From Diphasiastrum complanatum (taxonomy: Eukaryota; Streptophyta; Lycopodiopsida; Lycopodiales; Lycopodiaceae), in contig CM055096.1 in NCBI GenBank assembly GCA_029204225.1, positions 64,593,370-64,657,369 on the forward strand: a stretch of DNA of 64,000 nucleotides. The letters run 5' to 3'. Shown here piece by piece: positions 1-12,118 of the stretch; position 1 is the stretch's first letter, and every line of letters begins with the position of its first letter. Position numbers and translations under genes: made by a program. The notes below the pieces were generated by a model that was not told the origin of the DNA, searched no databases, and worked only from the letters and a program-made list of their open reading frames with translations.

Positions 1-830
1 CGAGACACTCAATCAGCCCGATTTTGATCTCTAGAAAGAAGCTATGGATAAAGAGTATTCATCTCTTATCAAGAACAAGACATGGAATATTGTCAAATTA
101 CTTGCCAACAAAAATGTAGCTGATTGCAAATGGTTATTCAAAATCAAATACAAGGCAGATGGAAGTATCGATCGGAGAAAGGCTCAACTTGTTGTCAAAG
201 GATTCTCTTAGGTACAGAACTTCGACTACACTAAGACCTTCAGTCCAGTAATTGAACATTATTCTATTCCACTTCTATTGTCATTTGCTGCTACTGTAGA
301 TTTGGAAATACATCAAATGGATGTAGAGACAACATATCTTAATGGAGTTATCGAAGAGGACATTTACATTGTGCAACCTTAAGGTTACAAAATCGAAGGT
401 AAATACAATCATGTGTGTAAACTCCATAAAGCACTTTATGGCTTGAAGCAATCTGCTCGAGCACGGTTTCAAAGGATCAATACTTTCATTATTGATCACG
501 ACTACACAGTAAGCTCTTCAGATTCGAATGTCTACTTCAAGTCAATCAGCATTCTTTTATCATTATCACTTTGTAAGTAGACGACACGTTGCTTTTTAGC
601 AACATTATCGATTTGATAAAAGAAGCTAAGACAATGCTATCTTCCAAATTCGACACGACGGATTTTGGATGAAGCTCATTATTGTCTAGGTATTCAAATC
701 CAAAGAGACAGAAAGCATAAGTTGACTATATTACTCAGCAAACATACATTCACAATGTCTTAATCAGATATAATCTGATGAATTGCAAATTAGCTCTCTC
801 ACCAATGGATCCAGGATTCAAGTTTGTTAG
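1..830 (+). pseudogene. Ty1/copia reverse transcriptase fragment
   Basis: Translation of this stretch gives the copia RT region in order. It has the segment with 'NVADCKWLFKIKYKADGS', then 'FSPVIEHYSIPLLLSFAA', 'QMDVETTYLNG' and 'CKLHKALYGLKQSARA', and it ends near 'LSPMDPGFKFV'. In-frame stops occur (for example near 212 and 381) and the catalytic Y-x-D-D region near 570-600 is frameshifted, so it is dead. The 5' part of the element lies outside the window. The coding sequence breaks off at about 830 and appears to resume at about 16140 with the next expected copia segment, so everything in between is probably inserted DNA. Confidence 0.85.
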
Positions 831-1275
831 AGTTAAAAATCAAAGTTAATCTGATATACATTTTATGTAAGCTCTAAATGTGATGATGTAATTAATGTAC
901 AGTTTATTTGGTTTACTGTATATGGTTGTGATCGGGACGTGACCCGTTAGGATATATTGATCGAGCACTAATCTCGTAGCCGACTACTTGAGTTAGCCAA
1001 GTAGCCACACATAGGAAGAATTAACCTATACAGAGTTATTTATAGTACTTGCTATACTTGGGGACATGTCCCAAGTTTGTCGGTCGAATTTGACATATTG
1101 GGCCTGACCTTAGTTTGACAAGTGGTAGGCCAATTTTAAAATACCCGCCTTTTCATGCAGTTTGTGAATCTATATGTACAGTGTTTCTTTGTAATCTAAT
1201 AACTTTTGTTGTGCCATCTATGAGAGCTTGTGAGGAGTGGCTATGGTGATTGTGTGATGTGATCTGCATACTACA
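831..1275 (+). repeat. 5' LTR of the LARD-like element
   Basis: Direct repeat of 5684-6132. Shared text runs from AGTTARAAATCARAG at the left to GATCTGCATACTRCA at the right, at roughly 93-95% identity by eye. The canonical TG start reads AG in both copies. A 24-bp spacer to the primer site is longer than usual, so the true right end may extend to about 1298, with the 3' copy clipped. Confidence 0.7.
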
Positions 1276-1299
1276 CTAGATTCTATCGGAATTTCAACT

Positions 1300-1311
1300 T
1301 GGTATCAGAGC
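1300..1311 (+). other. Primer-binding site (tRNA-iMet type)
   Basis: TGGTATCAGAGC, the usual plant LTR-retrotransposon site complementary to the 3' end of initiator tRNA-Met. The same 12-mer occurs at 7587 and 37079. Confidence 0.8.
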
Positions 1312-4300
1312 GTCGGGTGATGCAGGTATGCACGATCCGGTGGAGCTATGGGATAGCGTCTTTCACCAAGAAAATAAGCACTCAAAGCGTCTCAGGAGAG
1401 AGGACTCCATACGGGGGGTATCGGTAGTCCGGATGGCAAGAGATGACAAAGTTCCTTCGATCGGAGCTTCGAGAAAAGACAACTAAGGTTTCTACCAACA
1501 AAGCCATGGATTTTTCTCTACAGAGGACATTTCTAGATCTATAAAGCATGGATGGTGGGCGCCCTACTATAGAGGAGCTGCTTCTAAAAGGTCGTGGACA
1601 GCCGCGCCCTCATTAGGATGCTGGATCGATCGGTAGCAAGAGGTCTTCAAACCCCAAAAAGTTTGCTAGGGTTTTTGTAGGAAAAAACTTGGATCTTGAG
1701 CTGTAGGAGTTGAATTTCCAAGCTGTAAAGCCATGATGGTGGGTGCCCTATAGGAGTGGAAGTAAGGCCAGGAGGCCGTGGGCAGCGGCGGTGTCATCAG
1801 AATGTTGGAATGATTTGAAGGTGTTAGTCAAAACCCTTATTTACCATAGCTACAAGGTGAGAGAGGAAAGAGGAGGAGGAAAGAGCTCGTGCGAGAGGCC
1901 AATTGAAGTAGGAGGGTAGTGTCTTGAAGTGGGTGGCGGCTATAGGAGAAGACTTCAGGGTGCTAAACGACTACAGACCATTGATTTAGGACCCTCTTAC
2001 ATCAACAATAAAGATTGAATCATCGTGGGTCGTCGGATCAATGCCAAGCCATGGGATGGGCTTGATGTAGGTTGAAGGGGTCCGAAGGGCCATTGGGCCT
2101 TCAACTTCTTTAAAAATATTCATTCTGAAATGGAGATTGGACCCAAAGGACATGAAATGCCATTCTTCATTAAAAATCTTCATAACAAATAATCAGTTCA
2201 ATTTTGCAAGGGCAATTTTTGGAGAGGCCTATCTTTGGCTAGAAGGCACATTTTTTGGCCACCCTTGGGCCAAAATGACTCCTGAAACTGGCTGCTCAGA
2301 GCCAGTGGACAGAGACATCACATAGTAGGGAGAAAGATGTTTGGGGTGTTTTCATCACCATTTTATCGAGCGGAGTGCGGGTGACCTAGTGATGGGCTAC
2401 ATTCGCTATTTGGGTACCGTAGGGCCGAATTCGGGGCAATTTTTGGCTGGTGAAACCTGCTACAGGGCGGTAGAATGAGGCATTACCACTTACTCTTGAT
2501 AGGGTAACAGGGTGTTTGGAGGCGGTAAATGCAATATTGGGCCGAATGGTAGCGGAATTGTGTGGAGAAAACTAGTATTGACGACGGAAGTGCAGTTTGA
2601 CGGCATGACTACTCATCATTGGTGACAATTTTGAGAGGGCAAGCAATCACAGGTGAGAGGTAGGCATGGTATGCTGGTTACAGGTGAAAAATTCTTGTGA
2701 TCAGGTTCAACTCTTGGGGTTCAAACCAACCAATGTCAAGTGGCATTTTGGAGGAACGCTCTCACATGTATGATCGACAGTGGCATTGTCGAGTCAGGTG
2801 ATAACTGCATTGACACACGCATCTGTAGCTTGGAAATTTCTCGTTCGGAGGGAAATATGGGCTAGCTTGGAGGTACACACATATTGGTGGTCACAGGTGA
2901 TGGAAATCCTATTTGGTGTCAGTTGGAAGCCATTGGGCAAGATAGCGGATTTGCATTGGACGAGCTATGTGTGGGACACACAGAGGATGAAGAACGGGTC
3001 AATAATCACACTTTGGACGCTCTTGGTGAGTGGTGAGTGTGATAATTTTGTGGTTTTGCAGTTGATAAGTCAATTTTGATCAAGTCATTATAGTTGTGGA
3101 GTAGTGTATCAGGTTTGTCATCGAAGAGATACACTTCAACTGCCAATTCGGATAAGTCAACTCAATATGCCATATTAGTATTGCATCAGGGATGCAGATT
3201 CCAGCGATGACAGGGTGCAAATCATTTGGTTTGGGCCATGGAAGATCTCACAGGTTCACTTGGAGGGATATTGGCATGCATAGTCATGTGAGGGACTTGA
3301 TGGTGGCTTTGGAGTTCACATCTCAGTGTATTCTCAAGGAGTGGTTTAGAACCATTCACAGAAGCAGCTTGGAGCTAGCTTGGGAGAATACAGGTGGGCA
3401 CTACATGGTAGATGTTCAGATCTTCGAGATCAGTGATGGCATTGGAATACCTAGTAGGGATAGCACTGTAGGGTGACATGGGATGATCATCAGGGGGCAA
3501 CTATTTCAGACTGGACTTGAGTCATTGGCATGGACAGGACTTACAGGTGAGATTCATGAGCCAGCTCTAGGTTGGAGAGCTGATGGAGATCGCACGGGGT
3601 GTGATCGAAGGGCAAACACTATGATGGGTATTTTGCTAGCGATCTACTAGAGGGTACACTGATGACGAGGACTTCAAGGTGTGCTCATTTGGGAGTACAG
3701 GATGACATTACAGCAGGGGGCCAGTTTTGGACATTGGCATCGATGGGGATACATCTACCATCACGGGTGTGGATAAGCTATCTATAGCTTTCATATATTT
3801 GGCTGTATTTGCAGGAGTCTAGGCTTGGCACAAGTGTTGGAATTTCCATGGTGCAGATTCTTAGGTGGTGCCTAGAAGAAGTCACTCAGGGCCATATACC
3901 TCAATATGATCAGAGAGACAGTAGTCTCGGGATCCCGCGAGCGGCGACTCAGGGATATGTTGGCGTTGGCATGGTGTCAAGTGGCACATAGCCAGGGAGA
4001 GCGAGCAGATGCTAGGAGATAGGTGGAGCAGGTGATGCTTTGGAGTTTGGCTTGTCTAGTAGGATGGTGACCAGGATCGAAGACATCAGATGCGCATAGT
4101 ATGTGGATGACGAGTCCATTGGGGTGGCACTCAGGGAGATGCTACAGTTGCTCAGGTATGACATATCATCTGATATATGGACGACGTTCTTCAGCTGGTG
4201 CATCATGTGTGATGACCTAGGGATGGGTCATGCCTACTTGGAGGTAGGTGGCATGGAGTGTACCTGGAGGTGGTACATATCCTAAGGGCATGGAGTGCAT

Positions 4301-5683
4301 TACGGAGTGATGTAGATCCAGCATGCCCATGGTTGTGAGGCAGTAGGGAGGAGATGGTTGCTCAGGGAGTGACAATTGATACTTTGGCGAGTGATCGGGT
4401 GAGCTGCATGGTCATATGCACAGTAATCTCCAGGTTGGCATCACATGTTGTTTCTATCCATCATTATTTGGTAAGCAGGATGCAGCTTTTGGTTAGACCC
4501 AGTTGGAGTCTAGTTGCACTACAGGTGGACAGATTCTTGGAGAGTTATCAGCGGGTAATGGATACTTGGTGATCAGATTGTACAGGGTACAGGGTTCTGG
4601 AGCTATCCTACATGATATGTTATGGATCGTGGGTGAGTTGTTCATCACGATAGTGGATCTAGTTTGCATTTGCTTTGGCTTGGACGCTATCATGAATGTT
4701 GTGGAGAGATAGGCACCTTGGTGAGAGGCCTATGTACTAGTCAAATCAGAGTTGGCAACGTCAAGCATGTGAAGTTGAGCCTACATGGGATGTAGGAGAG
4801 GCAAATCATCATAAGCGAGCTACTCAGGTATAGCCTATGGTGAGGTTTGTGTATATTCATTCATTGAGTCCTTGGTAGACTCTTGTGCTTAGTGCATGGG
4901 GAATGGATGGGGATCAGCTTTCATGACTTATTGGACAGTTGGATATGCTTGGACGTGAGAGCATCTTGGTACAGGTGCAGGCCATGGTTGAGGACTTGAT
5001 TTGGTGACCAGTGGTGTAGCAGCGGATCTACAGGTGGCATAGGTGTTGGTACGACAGGATACTACTTATGGACAGGCCTTGGTCATGTATTTGACGCTTT
5101 AATATTCGTGTTGGTTTGCATGAGTGTGTGTGGGCTTGCATGTTGCCTTGTCACGGAAGTCTAGATCTGAGTCGGAGTGTTATGTGATTGTGCATTTGTT
5201 ATAGTGAAACAAAGTAGTCATTTATGCTCATTGACTTGTCATTGTCTACTAGCTATCTATCTAGTGAGGGTATAATCTTATGGTGGCAGTAAGATTTCCT
5301 CAGGTTGAGCCTTAGTCGCTCATTTATGCTAGCTTTACAAGTTCGTACTTGTAAGTGTTTGATAGGATGTTAGCCTAGCTAGATGGAGGATGTAAGTCTC
5401 ATGGTGGCAGTGGGATTTCCTCAGTTTGAGCCATGTCGCTCATGTGGTCCACTCGTGTTCAAGTCAGATTGGGGACGAGTCAATTGGTCGAGAGTATGGT
5501 AGACTCTCTGTATGAGCATTGTGTTTGCGTGATACTTTGTGAGTCAAACCTGGTGGTTTGTTGGTGTGCTTGAGTGTGAGTCAAGTACAGAGTAGCAGGA
5601 TATGCATAACATCTTTTGGACACTCCAGACATTGCTACAAATTATTGTTTTTCACTCTTATCACATTTGAGCTTAAGGGAGAG
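1312..5683. other. Interior of the LARD-like element, no coding sequence
   Basis: About 4.4 kb without a recognisable gene on either strand. It contains two decayed internal duplications. A unit around 1541-1633 recurs at 1721-1813 (shared text like CATGATGGTGGGTGCCCTA and GGACAGCCG/GGGCAGCGG). A unit around 5275-5330 recurs at 5391-5445 (GGTGGCAGT, GATTTCCTCAG, TTGAGCC, GTCGCTCAT). The segment 3580-3900 is homologous to 61440-61790. Confidence 0.55.
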
Positions 5684-6132
5684 AGTTAGAAATCAGAGTT
5701 AATCTGATATACATTTTATGTAAGCTCTAAATGTGATGATGTAATTACTGTACAATTTATTTGGTTTACTATATATGGTTGTGATCGGGACGTGACCCGT
5801 TAGGATATATTGATCGGGCACTGATCCCATAGCCGGCTACTTGGGTTAGCCGAGTAGCCACACATAGGAAGAATTAGCCTGTACAGAGTTATTTACAGTA
5901 CTTGCTATACTTGGGGGCATGTCCCAAGTTTGTCAGTCGAATTTGGCCATATTGGGCCCGATCTTAGTTTGACAGGTGGTAGGTCAATTTTAGGACACCT
6001 GCCTTTTCATGCAATTTGTGAATACTCTATACGTACAGTGTTTCTTTGTAATCTAATAATTTTTGTTGTGCCATCTATGAGAGCTTGTGAGGAGTGGCTA
6101 TGGTGATTGTGTGATGTGATCTGCATACTGCA
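5684..6132 (+). repeat. 3' LTR of the LARD-like element
   Basis: Direct repeat of 831-1275, preceded by a polypurine run AAGGGAGAG (5675-5683). It ends at GCATACTGCA, where the next repeat (6132 on) begins at once. Confidence 0.7.
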
Positions 6133-6632
6133 ATATTTGTAATACTTTAAACTTAGAAAGTCTAAGTTTAAAGTTAATTATAAGTTTAGAAGTTCTAAGT
6201 TTATTTTGTTAAGTGAACTTCATACAAGAAGTCACTTCTTAGAATAACTTAGAAATAAGCTTTGGGAGTATCCCATAAGCATCTTAGCATATGGGCCTTC
6301 CACTCGTTGTATATATAGAAGTGGATTTGGGGGCCTTAAGTAACACTTGTATAAATCCAAGCTTTAATAGACTAATCTATTCCTGCTTAACTTGTGTTTC
6401 CATTTGTGGATAGAATACTTGGTGGTAGGTGCTCGAGCCCCACTAAGCTTTCCTCAACTGATTTTATGTTATGGTGAATGTGCTTATGGGATTATTATCT
6501 CTCACCTTGTTTATCATTCCCTTGTGGAGTTAAGTAGAATTGTTTAGACTTTAGGTAAGTGATCACTAGTTGGGGGGTAGCCATAGTGGTCATTGGAGTT
6601 GGGTTAATTTAGGATACTCTCTAGTTGGGGGA
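6132..6632 (+). repeat. 501-bp direct repeat, left copy (probable LTR)
   Basis: Matches 15403-15903 base for base in length at about 93% identity. Shared text runs from AATATTTGTAATACTTTAAAC to CTCTCTAGTTGGGGGA. TGTAATAC at 6138 could be the LTR start. The right copy continues with related AGTTGGG-rich sequence to about 16136, so this left copy is probably truncated. It contains a plausible TATA box (TATATATAG, about 6310). No primer-binding site follows it. Confidence 0.65.
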
Positions 6633-7079
6633 TGTCATGTGCCAAACTTAGCATTCAAACATCTAATCAATTCATTAACATCAAAATATCATGACAATGC
6701 AAGAAAATCAAGAAACTAGTCAAAATTCAAGAAACTAACTAAATGTAGCCAAACTTTACCAGAATGGGTATTATTCATGATTATTGATCATTCACAAAAT
6801 AGGGGCCTGATTCTAGAGCATGATCATAGCTCTCATGTGATTTTAGGTATATGAACCACTTTCTCCATCAAGAAAGGTCTCAAAGAGAAGCTCCAAGATC
6901 TCTTAAAACTCAAAATTACAAAATGAACAATAGTCTACAAATTTAGCATGACCTCGACTATTTATAGTAGTCATTTGTGCCTCTACTATAAGCTTGACTC
7001 CTTAATTGGCTAATTTGGCCTTACAACCATTATTACAAATCTGCTATTCACAAATATAGCGAGGTTGTTCGAGCCACCT
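6633..7079. other. No gene recognised; flank of gypsy insertion
   Basis: AT-rich non-coding sequence between the 501-bp repeat and the chromovirus. It ends with CACCT (7075-7079), the left half of the chromovirus target-site duplication. Confidence 0.5.
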
Positions 7080-7585
7080 TGTTACGGCCCTAATGGGGGG
7101 TTTGTACTATTAGGGGGCTGCCTTGGATATAGGGGCCAGGCCTAATTTGGATAATAGTTAAGTAGTACCTTAGGCTATGCCTGCATGCAGTATAGGCATG
7201 TGTGTTGCATCCTAGTATGGATAGGACGTACATGCACTGTGTCTTTGCTATTATGAGTTAGGAGTACCTACATGCAGTGGACATGCATGGGAGTTAGGCA
7301 TGAGTTGATAGCACGCTTACATGTGAATTCATTGCATGGACAGACAAGGGAGGGGCTTCTCTCTCTATATATACCCACTCTTGTGTCCATTTGATTCATT
7401 GAGAGTCTGCGGCCGTTATGCTGTCGGATTGGTAAGCGCTTCCTATCATAGAGATTTGCCATACTCCCTAGTGCTCAGGGGCTAGATCGGACGGTCTAGG
7501 TTTGGTTGGGACGCTTTAGTCCACTACAGTCGCTTGTTGTGTTCTTAACGCTCATTCTCTATTGGAGGTCTTGGGGGACGTTTTA
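7080..7585 (+). repeat. 5' LTR of the chromovirus
   Basis: Pairs with 13535-14050. It begins TGTTACGGCCCTAATGG and ends GGGGGACGTTTTA. A TATATATA box lies near 7370, followed by a likely R region. The primer site starts one base after the LTR. Confidence 0.9.
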
Positions 7586-7586
7586 T

Positions 7587-7598
7587 TGGTATCAGAGC
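7587..7598 (+). other. Primer-binding site of the chromovirus
   Basis: TGGTATCAGAGC directly after the 5' LTR, complementary to initiator tRNA-Met. Confidence 0.88.
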
Positions 7599-8465
7599 GG
7601 CCAATTGGAGCTTGTGAGCAGCTCGGTGTGGACCAAAGCGTTGTGGAATTGTATCGATGGAAATCCAAAAAATTTCAGTAAATCAGTGGTCTTCCAAGTA
7701 GGTGTTTAGTCCTATTTTTGTTGAATCAGTTTTGGAATAGTTTTTGGATTGTGTATTCGTTGACATCTTTCCATTTGTGAACCTAAAAGGGTAGTTTCCG
7801 CTTATTATGTTCCGATTTCTTGGTTTGTGAGCAGATTGGTTGCATGGGGCTTCGGAATCTTCTTCCTAGGATGGGATGTTAGATGGAGCTTGCTGCAAAC
7901 TGTTTATTGAGCTATGTTTTGATGATAGGTTGAGAACTATGATTTTCATTCATGCATAGCTTGAGCATATTGTAGGCTCTAAATTTTAAGGGTTTGAGAA
8001 ATCTGCATTATGTGGGTTCTTACAAATCAAAAGCTTTTAGCAAACTAAGATGGAATCTGGAACAGTAATGAAGAATGAATATAATTGCCCAAGTTTTCAG
8101 ATGGTTGTCTCCTTGTGAACCCTTTTCTTTCTTTTTGTGCATGCAAGAAAGTTGAAGACTGCTTTGTGATTGAAGCTTGTCTTCAAAGAAAACTCTGTTG
8201 CCCGTACAAAATCTAGAGAGGGGTGCTTAAATCTTGAATCCCTGCTGGGCTGCAAGAGATCTGTCAGTAGTAGGGCTACTGGTGGGCGGTTGTGGTGCCA
8301 TTAAACCCTGTTTCTTCTTCACCTAACATGCAAAGAAGAAAAACCCTGATTCTACACCAATGAATCCACAAAAGAACTAAAAACCACATGGCTGTGGGCG
8401 CTATCCAGCGTCTCAGGAGGAGCAGCTATAGATCCGGGGAGGAGGAGGTGCGATAGCCTGTGTTC

Positions 8466-8615
<150 letters not shown>

Positions 8616-8875
8616 GGTGGATCCAACCCTCTGTTCGCGATCTGACTTTTGGGTTGGAGGGCGCGAGTTAGGTGAAGAAAAGAAGGCCTCCTCGGATGGC
8701 CATAGTCTATGTAAAGTTTTTATGGGTTCTTAGAACATTCTTTTGATCCTAAGTCGAAAATTAGTCTCTGGCTTATTTTCTAAGTGTAAGATGACGATTG
8801 CTAAAAGAATTGTTTTTTGCAGGATTTTGGATGGTTACACAATTCTTATCGCAATTCTTTGTTGTGTTGGCAGTT

Positions 8876-10048
8876 ATGGCCGACATGGAACAAGAATTAT
8901 TCGGTGAGGGAGTTCCGTCACCAGTTCGAAGTGTGGGAAGCCCGGACAATGGTCCGCAGTCTATTCTGGATGTGATAGGCAAAGCACTGCTAGAAATCCA
9001 CTAGAGTAACAAGCAGCAGGACGAGCAAATCAAATTTCTTTTGTCTAAGCATGATGCAACACCTTCTTCACACTTAGATTTTCAGCCGGAAGTTTTTTCG
9101 GAGGACAAGAATTTAAGCAGTCGACAGGAGTGGAGTCTTGGATTAACAGGTGGAATAGCTATTTTGGTCTGCATGGAGTACCTGAGGAGAAGCGAATTTC
9201 TTCAGTACTGATTTATTTGGAAGGAAAAACCATGTCGTGGTGGCGAGATCTCGATCCTAAGCCAGTCACTTGGGATGCTTTTCGGGATGTATTCTTGAAA
9301 GCATTTATGATTGTGGATGAAAGAGACTCGTATCAGCATTTTGTAGAGCTTAAGATGGGGTCGTGTGACTTGGACACTTATGTCCAAGAGTTCATGGACC
9401 TTCTTACTAAAGTGCCACATTTTTCGAAAAAGTATGCTGAGTGGCAGTTTGTGATTGGATTGCCAGCGGATTTTCAGAATGAATGCAAGCACAATTCTTT
9501 GAACTCATTAGAGGATGCCATTCGGATTGCACGTGTGTACGATCAGACAGTGGTAGCTTCTAGGAAACGAGGGCAAGAGAAAAGCTCAACAAATTTCCGA
9601 CCACAAAAAAAGTCAAAAAAGTGTATTGATGAACTTGAGAGTATGGCTTATCAGAAATCCAAGTCAGTGAAGAAATCGAAGAAAAAATCAGACGGTGGTA
9701 GCTTCTAGGAAACGGGGGCAAGAGAAAAGCTCAGCAAATTTCTGACCGCGAAAAAAGTCAAAAAAGTCTATTGATGAACTTGAGAGTATGGCTTATCAGA
9801 AACCCAAGTCAATGAAGAAATCAAAGAAAAAATCTAAGTCATCAGTCAGAGATGCCTTCAAACAGGGGTTGTGTTACAATTGTGGCAAGGCGGGCCATCT
9901 GGCTAAAGAGTGTCCATTAAAGAACAAGTCCTCAGCTAATCTTATGGCAGTTGATTTGCCAGCAGGTAAAATGGAAATTGATGTTATTAATAGAACTTGT
10001 GAATGTCAATTCAGTACATTGTCTTTTGGTCCTCACAATTTGTTTTGA
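8876..10048 (+). pseudogene. Chromovirus gag with CCHC zinc knuckle, frameshifted
   Basis: Gag packages element RNA into virus-like particles. The likely start is the ATG at 8876 (MADMEQELFGEG...). The frame stops at 9002 and shifts near 9125. From 9130 to 9708 the typical retrotransposon gag core appears (W-I-N-R-W, 'YLEGKTMSWWRDL', 'FVIGLPADFQ'). A CX2CX4HX4C knuckle (CYNCGKAGHLAKEC) lies at about 9868-9909. A 145-bp tandem duplication (about 9545-9835) separates core and knuckle. Because 145 is not a multiple of three, the second copy is in a different frame, so core and knuckle are no longer in one open frame. Confidence 0.85.
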
Positions 10049-10600
10049 GTAAGGGGCAAGTTGTTAGGGAAAGATGTGAATGTATTGTTGGATTCAGGCA
10101 GTATTCATAATTTTATTAATTCTCAACTTGTGCAGAGATTCCTGGTGCCTACCAAGCCAAGTGACCATCGTTATGTGGTTAAGATTCCGTCGGGGCGCAG
10201 ATACTGAAGTTTTTGAAGTAATGGTTCCGGATTTGGAGCTAAATCTTCAAGGCCATATTGAGAAAATTGATTTCCATGTTCTAAACCTGGGCCAATCGGA
10301 CATAATTTTAGGATATGAGTGCTTCTTTAGTAAATTTGATAGTTTGCAAATTGATTTTAAAAAGCATGAGTTACGATTCATAGATTCTAGTGGTAAAGTT
10401 GTATCCATTTTTGGTGATGATACTGGAACTCAGTTTCCGATGGTTACATCTGCGGAATTAATAAAGGAAGCTCACAATTTTGATTGTTACTATCTTGTTT
10501 TAAAATTTTGCTTAAGTGGAATTGTTTCTGAGTCTTCACATGAAATGATAGTACTAAATCAATTATTGACAGTAATTTTATTGTGAATGATGAAAATCAG
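10049..10600 (+). pseudogene. Chromovirus aspartic protease region
   Basis: The retropepsin that cleaves Gag-Pol. The active-site segment LLDSGSIHNFI is readable near 10086-10120, with the D-S-G triad kept. It is followed, after a frame change, by 'LELNLQGHIEKIDFHVLNLG' and 'SDIILGYECF', the usual C-terminal flap and ILG region of this family. A stop near 10584 and an overlap with the RT frame follow. The minus-strand remnant at 17890-18310 is a homologous protease. Confidence 0.75.
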
Positions 10601-11455
10601 TATGGTAATTTAGATCATGACCATGAAGAGAAACGATTATTAGCAGATTTAAAACAAGAATTTAGTGATGTTTTTCCAAGTGAACTTCCACATGGTCTAT
10701 CTCCATCTAGGTCAGTAGATCATAAGATAGAATTAATTCCGGGTAGTCAACCTATCTTCCGACAACCGTATCGGTTTAGTCTGAAGGAAGAGGAGGAAGT
10801 GACTCGACAAATTGAGGAGTATCTTCGAATGGGTCACATTCGGTCTAGTAAGTTGCCATGGGGGGCGCCAGTCCTTCTTAAGGATAAGAAAGACGGTACT
10901 TTCCAGATGTGCATAGATTACAAGGGGTTGAATAAAGTTACCATTAAGAATAAGTCTCCTCTACCTAGGATGGACGATTTGGTTGATCATTTGGGTGGAG
11001 CTAGATATTTTACTAAAATTGACTTGCGAACTGGTTATCATCAGTTTCGAATTCATCCAAGAGATGTGTCTAAGACAGGTTTTAGGACTAGATTTGGTCA
11101 TTATGAATTCTTGGTGTTACCGTTTGAATTAACAAACGCTTCGGCCACTTTCCAGCAAATGATGAACGACTTGTTTCATTTATATCTGGGAAAGTTTGTT
11201 GTAGTGTTTTTAGATGATATACTCATCTATAGTAAAACACTCAAAGAGCATAAGAAGCATCTTAGGACTGTCTTGAGGATTTTGAGACAGGAGAAGCTTT
11301 ATGCTAAAGAGTCGAAGTGTAAATTCTTTGAAGAAGAACTGTTATATCTGGGTCATGTCATATCTTGGAAGGGAATTATGATAGATCAGGAAAAGATTAA
11401 AACAATTATGGAATGGCCGAGTCCACCTCTTGGGATTTACTGTTTTCTTCCGTAG
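10583..11455 (+). pseudogene. Chromovirus reverse transcriptase
   Basis: A 290-codon open frame covers RT fingers and palm: '[19 protein letters not shown]', '[20 protein letters not shown]', '[15 protein letters not shown]' and the catalytic box FLDDILIYS (about codons 208-216), all with conserved aspartates. The frame breaks after '[10 protein letters not shown]', where a small deletion or slip moves coding to the next frame ('[10 protein letters not shown]'). The RT domain itself looks intact, but it is cut off from RNase H. Confidence 0.9.
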
Positions 11456-12060
11456 ATTCATCTTGAATTATTTGTTGATTGCTGCACCTCTCAACAATGC
11501 GTTGAAGGGGATAATTACTCGAAAGGGTAGGCCGAGTCCACCTCTTGTGTGGAATGAGACATTGGATGCAAGTTTTAATAAGCTTAAAGAACTAATTGTC
11601 TCAGCACCAGTATTGATCATAGCAGATCTGGATAAATCTTTTCTGGTTAAAGTGGATGCTAGTGATTATCCGGTTGGTGTAGTTATGTTACAAGAGGAGA
11701 GGCCAGTTGTTTTTGAGAGTAAGAAGTTGTCTGATGCACAGACTGGATATACAACTCATGAAAAAGAACTATTTGCGATGGCGCATGCGTTGAAAACGTG
11801 GAGACACTATTTATATGGTAGTCAATCTATAGTGTGCTCAGATCACTAACCATTAAAGTATTTTTGTAATGAGAAAGACCTTAGGGGTCGAAAGGCTTGA
11901 TGGGCTGAGCTGATGCAAGAATTTGACTTTGATTTGAGATATATTAAAGGATCGTCAAATCAAGTGGTGGATGCCTTAAGTCGGATTGTAGAGGTGAATG
12001 AGTTGTCATTCACAAAGATCACTATTGATTTCTATCTTTCATTTTGAGGTCTTTATGAAC
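11430..12060 (+). pseudogene. Chromovirus RNase H
   Basis: Frame 11430-11849 carries the Ty3-type RNase H: 'FLVKVDASDYPVGVVMLQE' with the first catalytic Asp, then 'YTTHEKELFAMAHALKTWRHY' with the Glu, then 'VCSDH' with the second Asp, where a stop codon (11847-11849) cuts it. The continuation 'LMQEFDFDLRYIKGSSNQVVDALSRI' is readable to about 11990 after a further stop. This region degrades the RNA template during cDNA synthesis. It is inactivated here. Confidence 0.85.
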
Positions 12061-12118
12061 AAGATTCTCTAGACCTATATGGCAAAGAGTTCTGAATGGA
12101 TCTCAATTAGGAACTTAT

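Larger units (their letters stand above)
831..6132 (+). mobile_element. Non-coding LTR element (LARD-like)
   Basis: Two direct repeats of about 445 bp (831-1275 and 5684-6132) flank a 4.4-kb interior. A tRNA-iMet primer-binding site lies just inside the left repeat and a purine run (AAGGGAGAG) just before the right one. This is the layout of an LTR retrotransposon. The interior shows no gag, protease, RT or integrase motif in any frame; the longest open frames are under 100 codons and start at non-ATG codons. That matches the class called LARD (large retrotransposon derivative), which must borrow enzymes. A diverged piece of the interior recurs at 61.4 kb. No target-site duplication was found. 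The element may instead be a coding element too decayed to recognise. Confidence 0.65.

Noticed and set aside
2780-4712. Several open frames of 60-100 codons inside the LARD
   Set aside because: Mostly non-ATG starts, no domains, and they overlap on both strands without a pattern; consistent with a non-coding interior.
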